64,000 bases of DNA, from contig RCZF01000008.1 of the NCBI GenBank assembly GCA_006438735.1, forward strand, positions 1-64,000, given 5' to 3'. Position numbers and translations under genes: made by a program. Under the pieces are notes generated by a model that ran no database searches, was not told the DNA's origin, and worked only from the letters and a program-made list of their open reading frames with translations. This DNA comes from Sphingomonas koreensis (GTDB taxonomy: Bacteria; Pseudomonadota; Alphaproteobacteria; Sphingomonadales; Sphingomonadaceae). Shown here in pieces: positions 43,809 through 51,526 of the stretch (positions within the stretch are counted from its first letter, which is position 1; each line of letters opens with the position of its first letter).

Positions 43809-45086
43809 ATGGACGACGTGACCGAAGCCGAGAGCTTACTCGAGTTCCTCTACGCGGCGCCTGTCGGACTGGTCCAGATCGACATGTCGGGCGACATCGC
43901 GCTGATTAATCCCCACGCAATGAAGCACCTGCTGCCGCTTGCCCAAGGCCGCGACCCCGGCAACCTTTTTGCGATGCTCGACCGTTGTGCCCCTGAACTT
44001 CGGAACATGCTAGATGCCTTCGAACCGAGCCGTGGCTCGGTCTGCGACGGCCACCGAATCGTGGTCGATCTCACGCCGCCTGCTGATGGCGCCGATCCAA
44101 AGGTGCTCGCCTGCACGGTAGTTAAGCTCGACGCAGAGCGGGCGATCGCGTGCTTGTCAGACGTGACGCTGCAGGTAGCGCAGGAACGCCGCCTCAAGCA
44201 GGCGGAGACCTGGTTCGCGTCGCTACTTAACGACGTCAACGACTATGCCGTGCTGTCGGTTACCGCGGACGGCCTGATCGACGCCGCCAACGCCTCCTGG
44301 AAGAAGCAGTCGGGGTACAGCTGCGACGCGGCGGTCGGGCGATCCATGGCCGATCTGTTCGACCGCGCAGCCGACGCGGGCGCGATTGCGGTCCGCGAGC
44401 AACTCCGCCTTGCCGCCCGCGACGGCTGGCACCTCGCCGAAGATTGGCACGAGCGGCCCGACGGCTCTAGATACTGGTGCCAGCGACTGCTTGCCGCACG
44501 GACAGCAGCCGAGGGCGCGCTTACCGGCTACACGCTCGTGCTTCGCGATGTCCGCCGCGAATCGCATGACGCGCACGACCTACGCCGCCTGCTGACTGAG
44601 GATCATCTCACGGGCGCCGCCAATCGGGCGAGGTTCCAGCACGTGCTGGACCGCGAGCTGAAGACGCGGCGCGAGACCGGAGCGCCGCTGTCGCTTCTGA
44701 TGATCGATCTCGATCATTTCAAGCAGGTAAACGACGACTATGGCCATCTCGCGGGAGACGCCGTGCTGCGCGGGTTCGCCGATACCGTAGCCGCCGCGCT
44801 AAGACCGACCGATCTGCTTGCGCGGCTGGGCGGCGAGGAGTTCGCCGTCCTGCTGCCGGCGACGCCGTTAGAGGAGGCGCGCTCCATCGCGAACGGGCTT
44901 CGAAGGCTGATCGAAAACATGCGGACGGTCTCGGGACCGCACCGGATCGCGGTCACTGCCAGCTTCGGCTGCGCGTCTGCGTCGGGGCAGGACGTGCTCG
45001 CGCGCGCGGACGAGGCGCTGTACGTGGCAAAGCGAAGCGGCCGAAATCGCGTCCAGACATGTGCCTCAACCGCGATAGCCGCATGA
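43809..45086 (+). CDS. PAS-PAS-GGDEF diguanylate cyclase
   Basis: The 425-residue protein has an N-terminal PAS-like domain (about 8-125: EFLYAAPVGLVQIDMSGDIAL), a second PAS domain (about 135-250: FASLLNDVNDYAVLSVTADG; ending YTLVLRDVRRE) and a GGDEF domain (about 260-420). The active-site motif is GGEEF at 341-345, with DLDHFKQVNDDYGH upstream. The allosteric I-site RxxD (RPTD, 332-335) is intact. It should be an active, product-inhibited cyclase. There is no transmembrane segment. It begins four bases after the pyp stop codon. Confidence 0.93.
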   Translation: MDDVTEAESLLEFLYAAPVGLVQIDMSGDIALINPHAMKHLLPLAQGRDPGNLFAMLDRCAPELRNMLDAFEPSRGSVCDGHRIVVDLTPPADGADPKVLACTVVKLDAERAIACLSDVTLQVAQERRLKQAETWFASLLNDVNDYAVLSVTADGLIDAANASWKKQSGYSCDAAVGRSMADLFDRAADAGAIAVREQLRLAARDGWHLAEDWHERPDGSRYWCQRLLAARTAAEGALTGYTLVLRDVRRESHDAHDLRRLLTEDHLTGAANRARFQHVLDRELKTRRETGAPLSLLMIDLDHFKQVNDDYGHLAGDAVLRGFADTVAAALRPTDLLARLGGEEFAVLLPATPLEEARSIANGLRRLIENMRTVSGPHRIAVTASFGCASASGQDVLARADEALYVAKRSGRNRVQTCASTAIAA

Positions 45087-46270
45087 CCAACTCGATCTGC
45101 GTCGCAGCGCTGCGATCGCTCATATCGAGCGTTGTCGTCGAGGAGATCGCAAGGCTGCGCGGCCCGGGCGGGCTGCCGGTGCCCACGCTCGCGGCCGCAG
45201 CCAAGAACGATGCGACCTTCGACGAGGCCGGGCTGGGCATCGACTCGCTGGAGCAGATGGGCGTGCGGTCCGCGCTGGCCGAGATGTTCGCCATAGAGCC
45301 ATTTTCTTCCAAGCGCGACGACGCTCGCGCGACGAGTGTCGCGGAGTGGGCGGAGTTCGTGATCGACCATTGGCAGTATTGCGAGCCCGCGCTTTGGCTG
45401 CGATCGTCTGGCACTACCGGTACCTCCAAGCTCTGCCGTCACCTGCTCGCCGATCTGCTCGATGAGGCAAGACATTTCAGCGCGGTCGTTGGCTCGCGCC
45501 GTCGCGTGCTCGCGCTCGTCCCGGGTGAACACATATACGGACTGATCTGGACGATCCTGCTGCCCACAGTCGCGGATCTGCCAGTCTTCAGAACGACCGG
45601 CGTGGATGGGATCCCTCTTGCGCCCGGCGACCTCGCGATCGCCGCGCCGGACCATTGGCGCAGCCTCGTGCGCGCCGGCGCCCTAATTCCACCGGACGTA
45701 ACTGGCGTGAACGCAGCCGGCCCGCTGGCAGACGCCGACAAGCGCAAGCTGCTGGATGCGGGCTTGGCCCGGATGCTCGACGTCTATGGGTCGTCGGAGA
45801 CTGGGGGCATCGGCATGCGTGAAGCCTTGTGCAGCGACTACACGCTGCTCCCACGCTGGCGGTTCGCGCCGCCTGCCGACGGGGCCAGCGAGGAAAAACA
45901 CTCGATCGTTTCGAAGGATGGCTCAGTGGTCGCCTTGCCGGATACCGTCGTGGTAAACGACGCGGGCTTCAGGCTCGGCGTCCGGCGCGACGGCGCGGTC
46001 CAAGTGGGCGGCCGCAACGTTGACCCAACCGTAGTGGCGAACGCTCTTCTTGGACACCCGATGGTGTGCGACGTCGCGATACGGCTTGGCGACACCGGTC
46101 GGCTCAAGGCGTTCGTCGTGCCCAAGGGTCGCCCGGACGGAGACAAACTTATCGGTGAGCTAGCTGCGCAGGCCGCGGCCCGCCTGCCAGCCTACTCGCG
46201 TCCAGTCGCATACCGGCTGGGCTTGAAAGTGCCCCGCAATGCCATGGGTAAATTGGAGGACTGGACGTGA
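45083..46270 (+). CDS. pcl: p-Coumarate:CoA-ligase-like AMP-forming enzyme with ACP-like N-terminus
   Basis: The start at 45083 overlaps the cyclase stop (ATGA). Residues about 80-390 are a shortened ANL adenylation domain: ATP motif SSGTTGTSK (108-116), YGSSETGGIG, FRLGVRRDGAVQVGGRNVDP and the C-terminal catalytic lysine region PRNAMGKLE. At 395 residues it is shorter than plant-type 4-coumarate ligases, as PYP-associated ligases are. Residues about 10-80 look like an acyl-carrier domain: FDEAGLGIDSLEQMGVRSA with Ser55 at the phosphopantetheine position. The operon context (PYP) points to p-coumarate as substrate, which would supply the chromophore thioester. Confidence 0.8.
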   Translation: MTNSICVAALRSLISSVVVEEIARLRGPGGLPVPTLAAAAKNDATFDEAGLGIDSLEQMGVRSALAEMFAIEPFSSKRDDARATSVAEWAEFVIDHWQYCEPALWLRSSGTTGTSKLCRHLLADLLDEARHFSAVVGSRRRVLALVPGEHIYGLIWTILLPTVADLPVFRTTGVDGIPLAPGDLAIAAPDHWRSLVRAGALIPPDVTGVNAAGPLADADKRKLLDAGLARMLDVYGSSETGGIGMREALCSDYTLLPRWRFAPPADGASEEKHSIVSKDGSVVALPDTVVVNDAGFRLGVRRDGAVQVGGRNVDPTVVANALLGHPMVCDVAIRLGDTGRLKAFVVPKGRPDGDKLIGELAAQAAARLPAYSRPVAYRLGLKVPRNAMGKLEDWT

Positions 46271-47055
46271 GTTTCATGGCCCCCGTGAAGGAATCCTTTC
46301 GTTCCGAGCCGTCGTCCCGCATCTGCCATGGATGCAAGGACGGGTTGGGACTCCCGTTCGACTTCACGATGGCATTCCAGCCGATCGTCGACGTCCGTAC
46401 CAGACGGGTGTGGGCTTACGAGGCGCTCGTGCGCGGTACCGCTGGCGAGGGCGCTGCGACGATCCTGGAAATGGTCGAGGGCAACGCAGTCTACGGCTTC
46501 GACCAGGCCTGTCGGGTAAAGGCGGTCGAACTGGCCGGCAAGCTCTTCCCGGCAGACGACGACACCAGGCTGTCGATCAACTTCATGCCGAACGCGGTGT
46601 ATCAGCCCGACGCCTGCATCCGCGCGACATTGAACGCAGCGCGACGCGCAAATTTCCGGCAGGATCGGCTGATGTTCGAATTCACCGAGACCGAGAAGAT
46701 GCGCGACACGGCGCACGTACGGAACATCGTAGACGCCTATCGCCGGCGGGGGTTCACGACCGCGATCGACGATTTTGGTGCGGGCTATGCCGGGCTAGGA
46801 CTTCTCGCCGAAATGCAACCCGACGTCATCAAGCTCGACATGGCGATCATTCGAGACATCGACACGAGCGCTGCGAAGCGCGCGATAGTTGCGGCGATAG
46901 TGAAAATGGCGGCAGACCTCGGCATCACAGTGGTGGGCGAGGGCGTCGAGACGCACGAAGAACTGGAAACGATCGTCTCGCTCGGCATCCGCCTCTGCCA
47001 GGGCTACCTGCTCGCCCGGCCTTCCCTGGAGGCGCTGCCGTTACCTTGCTGGTGA
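46267..47055 (+). CDS. EAL-domain c-di-GMP phosphodiesterase
   Basis: The 262-residue protein starts at GTG 46267, overlapping the ligase stop. A short N-terminus with a CxxC pair (ICHGC, 20-23) precedes an EAL domain of complete type: FQPIVD, YEALVRG (EAL 52-54), Asn105 in SINFMPN, FEFTETE, DD 168-169 in AIDDFGAGYAG, Lys189 in VIKLD, GEGVE and CQGYLLARP. All metal and catalytic residues appear present, so activity is likely. No sensor domain or membrane segment is fused, so it may respond to PYP through protein contact or act as a constitutive brake. Confidence 0.92.
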   Translation: MSFMAPVKESFRSEPSSRICHGCKDGLGLPFDFTMAFQPIVDVRTRRVWAYEALVRGTAGEGAATILEMVEGNAVYGFDQACRVKAVELAGKLFPADDDTRLSINFMPNAVYQPDACIRATLNAARRANFRQDRLMFEFTETEKMRDTAHVRNIVDAYRRRGFTTAIDDFGAGYAGLGLLAEMQPDVIKLDMAIIRDIDTSAAKRAIVAAIVKMAADLGITVVGEGVETHEELETIVSLGIRLCQGYLLARPSLEALPLPCW

Positions 47056-47321
47056 GACAGTTCCTGGGAAACGTAAGGCCATAAACGCTGGACTGCGCCG
47101 ATCGCCGGATCGAACGTCGGGCCCCGCCGTCACGCGGTCGTGCTCGAGGCACACCGATACTTCAATCATGTTCCTGCGGGCGGCGCTAGCGCCTCGATCG
47201 CAAAAGGCTCGGTAATCATCTCCATACCGCGGTCCGTATCTATCGCCAGATGTTCCATTATTGAGCCTGACCAACGCGGTGCCATGCGCGTAAATGTGAT
47301 ACCCGCCCTACGGCTTGTCGC

Positions 47322-47759
47322 TCAGAACCTATCGACGCTCGTCGCCGCAGCCCTGGCAATGAGCGTCCGCATTCTGGTCACCAGGGACGCCGCGTCATAG
47401 GGCTTGCTCTCGACCGGCCCGATCTCGCACAGTTTCTCGCCAAGATCGGCGGTTCGCGCGTTGCCGGACGTCAGGATGATCGGAAGGCCGGGGCGGTTTG
47501 CCCGCACCCAGTGCGCTAGACCGAAGCCGTCCATGTCACCGGGCATCTGAACGTCAGAGAACACCAGATCGATCGGGGCGGCCTCGACCTGAAGCAACGC
47601 TATCGCCTCGGCAGCGTCGGCTGCTTCCATAACATGATAGCCACAATCTCGCAGATAGTCGGCGATCACGAAGCGAATCAGCACCTCGTCCTCGACCACC
47701 AATATGCAGTGCGGTGCTTCCTCTAGCTGGGTCACCGAACGGGCCTGGAAATCAGTCAT
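47322..47759 (-). CDS. Single-domain response regulator (CheY/FixJ-receiver type)
   Basis: The 145-residue protein is one receiver domain: ILVVEDEVLIR (acidic pair), phosphoacceptor Asp in LVFSDVQMPGDMDG, Thr/Ser switch in ILTSGN and Lys in VESKPYDAA. It has no output domain. Such receivers often pair with hybrid or HWE kinases in alphaproteobacteria. It converges on the PYP operon across a 266-base gap with no recognisable gene. Confidence 0.9.
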   Translation of the reverse strand: MTDFQARSVTQLEEAPHCILVVEDEVLIRFVIADYLRDCGYHVMEAADAAEAIALLQVEAAPIDLVFSDVQMPGDMDGFGLAHWVRANRPGLPIILTSGNARTADLGEKLCEIGPVESKPYDAASLVTRMRTLIARAAATSVDRF

Positions 47760-47816
47760 GCGGTGAAAATACCTATGGTTCAGGCGAGTTCCCAGGACCG
47801 TGACGCTTTTATTGTA

Positions 47817-48236
47817 CTATTGTATCCGCGCCACAGGTAAGAGCGAGCGGTAGCGATCCTGCCCGGCCGGCGCGAGTCCAGCCAAAAACGCGTCCTGGAA
47901 CGCGCGCCATGCCGCGCGTGGATCGGACAGCGCCATGCTCCCGATCCGCTCGTTCATTACCCCAAAACGCAGGATATCACTCGAATTGGGGCGCTTGGGC
48001 TTCGCCAAATACACGTCGAACGCGTCCGCAATCACCGCACGTGTCAACACGACCCGCGGCCCGAACATTAATTCCTCGCGCAACGCCCGCTCGCACTCCG
48101 CCATCAAGTGCCGCGCCGCATCCTCGTCGGTGGTTCCGGTGCTGAACTCGGCAACATCGATGAATCGATCGCCCAAGGTGACGGTACCCCGAACGTACCA
48201 TTTGCCCGCGCTTCCGCGCCGCCTGATGGTGAGCAT
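47817..48236 (-). pseudogene. Tyrosine recombinase (island integrase), N-terminal fragment
   Basis: From ATG 48236 the frame reads an arm-binding domain (RGSAGKWYVRGTVTLGDRFI), then the SAM-like core-binding domain (AVIADAFDVYLAKPK, AWRAFQDAFLAGLAPAGQDR) and stops at RYRSLLPVARIQ. The whole catalytic domain (R-H-R-Y) is missing. It lies 240 bases from the tRNA-Val 3' end with the orientation and spacing of an island integrase. The longer frame to 48452 covers attachment-region DNA and is not supported. A catalytic C-terminal fragment lies at 27620. Confidence 0.78.
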
Positions 48237-48436
48237 GTCACAGCCCCCCGCAAGCGTTGGCCGCGCGGTGCCGCGCCTGACCCTAAAACTTGTTGCCGAG
48301 GAGATCGGGAGGTCCCCCCGGCTCGCAACCTGTGCCCACTCCGTGCCCACTGGGTGCCCAACGGAAGTGGCAAAAAGAGGCATTCCGTGCCCGCTCTCTG
48401 CCCAAATTGGCCGGTCTGTTCCGGTGGATAAGGAAA

Positions 48437-48475
48437 ATAAAAACCCCGCCAACCCATTGGGTTGACAGGGTTTTT
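48437..48475. terminator. Terminator hairpin downstream of tRNA-Val (island-borne)
   Basis: Stem arms AAAAACCC and CAACCC pair with GGGTTG and GGGGTTTTT around an A-rich loop. On the minus strand it ends in a T-run, directly after the tRNA. Because the original terminator lies at 14062, this one arrived with the island and restores termination. Confidence 0.75.
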
Positions 48476-48517
48476 AATGGTGGGCGTGGCAAGGATTGAA
48501 CTTGCGACCCCTGCGAT
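48476..48517 (-). repeat. Island attachment site inside tRNA-Val (proximal att)
   Basis: 42 bases are identical to 14105-14146. They cover the tRNA from the anticodon loop to the CCA end plus two bases, so insertion kept the tRNA intact. Confidence 0.9.
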
Positions 48518-48552
48518 GTCAACACAGTGCTCTACCACTGAGCTACACGCCC
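48478..48552 (-). tRNA. tRNA-Val (anticodon GAC)
   Basis: The 75-base gene folds as a full cloverleaf: acceptor GGGCGTG/CACGCCC, D arm GCTC-AGTGGTA-GAGC, anticodon arm CTGTG-TTGACAT-CGCAG with GAC, T arm GCAAG-TTCAATC-CTTGC, and encoded CCA. Confidence 0.95.
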
Positions 48553-48611
48553 ACGCGGATCGCGGCTGTAGCCGGGGATGCGCGGCCTTGCAAGGCCGCA
48601 GGCGCGCTAAT

Positions 48612-48989
48612 TCACTTGCCGCCAGACAGGCTTTCCACGCCGAACATGCGATCGACCTCGAGCACCAGATCGCGCAGGTGGAACGGCTTGGAGAGCACGC
48701 GCGCCTGCGGCATCGTCTTGCCGGCTTTCAGCGTCACCGCGGCAAAACCGGTGATGAACATCACCCTCATGTCGGGCGCCATCTCGCTGGCGCGCTGGGC
48801 GAGCTCTATGCCGTCCATCTCAGGCATCACGATATCGGTCAGCAGCAGATCGAAATGCTCGGTTTCGAGCAGCGGGATCGCCGCGGTGCCGCGATCGACC
48901 GCGCTGATCGCATAGCCCGATCGCTCCAGCGCGCGCGCCAGATATTCGCGCATCACCTGGTCGTCTTCGGCCAGCAAAATCCTGATCAT
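48612..48989 (-). CDS. cpdR: CpdR-like single-domain response regulator
   Basis: The 125-residue receiver protein (MIRILLAEDDQVMREYLARA) has phosphoacceptor Asp in LLLTDIVMPEMDGIELA, FITGFAAV and LSKPFHLRDLVLEVDR, close to alphaproteobacterial CpdR. CpdR, when unphosphorylated, delivers substrates such as CtrA-pathway regulators to ClpXP in the cell cycle. The ATG start was chosen over an upstream in-frame TTG. It stands next to tRNA-Val in core sequence. Confidence 0.9.
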   Translation of the reverse strand: MIRILLAEDDQVMREYLARALERSGYAISAVDRGTAAIPLLETEHFDLLLTDIVMPEMDGIELAQRASEMAPDMRVMFITGFAAVTLKAGKTMPQARVLSKPFHLRDLVLEVDRMFGVESLSGGK

Positions 48990-49108
48990 CAAACCCCGCC
49001 CCGTGCTCGTAGCAACACTATGCCGGGCGCCGTTAAGAAATTCCAGCGATCAGGTGCGGAAAATCGCGGGATTGTGGGACACCATGCCCTGGCCTAGGCT
49101 CTGCCCGG

Positions 49109-49963
49109 ATGGCCACCACCGCGCAATCGTTCGATGTCCTCGGCTCGCTCGATGCGCCGGCCAGCCCGGTCGTGCTGTCGGTGCCACATGCCGGGCGCGA
49201 TTATCCACTGGCGCTGCGCGCCGCACTACGCGTGCCGCTCGAGGCGCTGGTCGCGCTCGAGGATCGCCACGTCGATCGCCTCGCGCATGCCGCGCGCGGC
49301 AGCGAGACGATATTGGTGCAGCGCCCGGCGCGCGCCTGGATCGATCTCAACCGCGCAGAAAGCGAGCGCGATCCGCGCATCGACGAGGGCGCCGCGAGGA
49401 GCGCGCAGCCGCAGCCTTCAGCAAAGCTGCGCAGCGGGCTGGGACTCGTCCCGCGACGGGTCGGCCGCGCCGGTGATCTCTGGCGGCGGCGGCTCAGCGA
49501 CGCCGAGGTCACCGCGCGTATCGTCGCCGATCACCGCCCCTATCACGCCGCGCTCGGCCGAGTGCTGGCGTCGGCGCGGCAGCGCTTCGGCGTCGCCATT
49601 CTGCTCGATGTCCATTCGATGCCCTCGCTCGGCCCCGGCGGCGCGGGGATCGTGTTCGGCGATCGCTTCGGCCGCGCCGCGGCGGCGCGCTTCGTCCACC
49701 GGCTGGAGGGCGAGGCCGAGGCGGCAGGGATCGGCCATGCGCTCAATTCGCCGTATTCAGGCGGCCATATCCTTGATCGCCACGCCGATCCGCGATCCGG
49801 CGTCCACGCCGTCCAGATCGAATGGGATCGCGCACTCTATCTCGATGAAGCGCTTGATTCGCCGGGGCCGGGCTTGCCCCGCGTCGCCACGTTGCTCCGT
49901 CGGATGATCGCCGCGCTGGCCGATGAGGCGACCGCCGGCGCCATGCCGCTTGCCGCCGAATAA
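49109..49963 (+). CDS. N-formylglutamate amidohydrolase family protein
   Basis: A 284-residue cytoplasmic zinc hydrolase of the FGase family: VVLSVPHAGRDYP near the N-terminus, ALEDRHVDRLA, WIDLNRAESERDPR, LLDVHSMPSLGP and VQIEWDRALYLDE. Such enzymes release formate from N-formylglutamate (histidine breakdown) or act on related amides. No hut genes are adjacent, so the substrate is open. Confidence 0.88.
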   Translation: MATTAQSFDVLGSLDAPASPVVLSVPHAGRDYPLALRAALRVPLEALVALEDRHVDRLAHAARGSETILVQRPARAWIDLNRAESERDPRIDEGAARSAQPQPSAKLRSGLGLVPRRVGRAGDLWRRRLSDAEVTARIVADHRPYHAALGRVLASARQRFGVAILLDVHSMPSLGPGGAGIVFGDRFGRAAAARFVHRLEGEAEAAGIGHALNSPYSGGHILDRHADPRSGVHAVQIEWDRALYLDEALDSPGPGLPRVATLLRRMIAALADEATAGAMPLAAE

Positions 49964-50145
49964 AAAACCACCCCGCGCTTACGCACGAGGTGGCCAAGGT
50001 TCAGGGAGGAGACACGCCTGAAAGGCGCGTCATACGGGTCGCGAAAGGGGGGGGACACGACGCCGTACACCAAGAATATAGGCACGCGGTTCTGACGCTT
50101 CAAGACGATTTTTGCGGCAGCGCAAAACACCAGCCTCACGTCGTC

Positions 50146-50685
50146 TCAAGCGCCCGGCAGCATCCGCCCCAGCACCGAATCGCGCAGCACGAATTGATGC
50201 CGCAGCGCGCCGGCGATGTGCAGCAGCGCCAGCGCCGCGAACAGATAGCCGAACAGCGTGTGCACCGTTCCGGCGGGGTCACCAGCGGCCAGCGACACCG
50301 GCAGCAGCGGCACGTCGAACAGCCCAAAGAAGCTGATCGGCTTGGGATGCTTGCTCGCCGAGACCATGATCCAGCCGCTCAGCGGCATTACCAGCAACAG
50401 CACGTAGAACAGCACCCAGGTCGTCTTGGCCAGCGTGCGCTCCCACACCGCCATTGCGCCCGGCAGCGGCGGCGGCCGATGACCGAGCCGCCAGGCGATC
50501 CGCCCGATCGTAAGCACCAGCACGGCGATGCCGATTGCCTTGTGCGCGCCCATATAGGCCCTCAGCGCCGGCACCGAATCGTGAAGCAATCCGACGACGA
50601 TGTTGAAGATCACCAGCAAAGCGATGATCCAGTGCAACCAGATCGCGCCGGTGCTGTAACGATCGGCTCGGGTAATCGCGGGCAT
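50146..50685 (-). CDS. Cytochrome b561 (CybB family)
   Basis: The 179-residue inner-membrane protein has four transmembrane helices with haem-ligand histidines in AIWLHWIIALL and AYMGAHKAIGIAVL, and in the last two helices VHTLFGYLFAALALLHIAGA. RHQFVLRDSVLGRML is the usual C-terminal motif. It transfers electrons between quinol and periplasmic acceptors or superoxide. It lies close downstream of the sapC gene. Confidence 0.92.
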   Translation of the reverse strand: MPAITRADRYSTGAIWLHWIIALLVIFNIVVGLLHDSVPALRAYMGAHKAIGIAVLVLTIGRIAWRLGHRPPPLPGAMAVWERTLAKTTWVLFYVLLLVMPLSGWIMVSASKHPKPISFFGLFDVPLLPVSLAAGDPAGTVHTLFGYLFAALALLHIAGALRHQFVLRDSVLGRMLPGA

Positions 50686-50698
50686 CGGCAGTCTCCGA

Positions 50699-51469
50699 TC
50701 AGACGGTAAGCGCGGGTTGCGGCATCTTGCCCAGCTGCATCTGCCGGCCGAAAATGTCGCGCATCAGGCTCAGCGAGAACAAATGCGCATAAAGCAGCGG
50801 CAGCATGCCCGACTGATTCATCTTGCGCAATTGATCGCCGCGGATCTCCGTGAGCTTCTTTTCGTCGATCATCTGGAAGCCACGATAGATGAACGGGCGC
50901 TCGGCGCCGTCAGGCTGGATGCTCATCTCGCCGGCCATCAGCAGGCCGAGATCGGCGAGCTCCTTCATGAACGCCGCAGTGCGCGCGCCGGCCTGCTCGA
51001 ACGTCTCGTTGAACTGCAGCAGGCTCTTGGTCACGTCGCTCGGCTGGCCGTCCTCGAACAGCGCGTCGCCCTCGTCGAAATCGCCGACCCGGTCCGAGGT
51101 CGGATCGAAGCAGAGCGACATTTCCTCGGCGTCGGGCCGCAGCCGCGCCAGCATGAACGGGTAACGCCGCACGTAAGCCGGCACATAGACGTTGTCGATC
51201 AGCTTGCCGTCGTCGCCGATGAACACGTTGACGCCCTCGTTGAGGCCCATCAGCGCGATCGGAATCGATTCGTCGCCGTCGGTGAAGACGATCGGCATGT
51301 AGCGCTGGAGCAGCGGGAATTCGTCGACCGTCACCGGGATGGCGTGCTGCCCGACCAAGAACGGCGCGGTGTCGGTCGCGCGGATGCGGTATCCGGCGTG
51401 CGACTGGCTCGAAAGCGGCTCGAGGCTGTTGTAGAAAAGCGGAAGCTGATTCTGCGGCGCGCTGGCCAT
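50699..51469 (-). CDS. SapC-family protein
   Basis: The 256-residue protein begins at ATG 51469, which has GGAG six bases upstream. SapC hallmarks are LPLFYNSLEPLSSQSHAGYR, FPLLQRYMPIVFT, YVPAYVRRYPFML and FIYRGFQMIDEKKL. No signal peptide is visible. The family is associated with S-layer or envelope functions and with TonB-linked clusters, but its activity is unknown. Confidence 0.88.
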   Translation of the reverse strand: MASAPQNQLPLFYNSLEPLSSQSHAGYRIRATDTAPFLVGQHAIPVTVDEFPLLQRYMPIVFTDGDESIPIALMGLNEGVNVFIGDDGKLIDNVYVPAYVRRYPFMLARLRPDAEEMSLCFDPTSDRVGDFDEGDALFEDGQPSDVTKSLLQFNETFEQAGARTAAFMKELADLGLLMAGEMSIQPDGAERPFIYRGFQMIDEKKLTEIRGDQLRKMNQSGMLPLLYAHLFSLSLMRDIFGRQMQLGKMPQPALTV

Positions 51470-51526
51470 GCTGATCTCCATCGACGGGAACATACGAACG
51501 GCGCTGCGGCCGCATGGCGCTCGGCT

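Noticed and set aside
48237..48452. N-terminal extension of the integrase frame
   Set aside because: The sequence has no integrase homology and overlaps the attachment-region DNA; the ATG at 48236 fits the normal arm-binding domain start.
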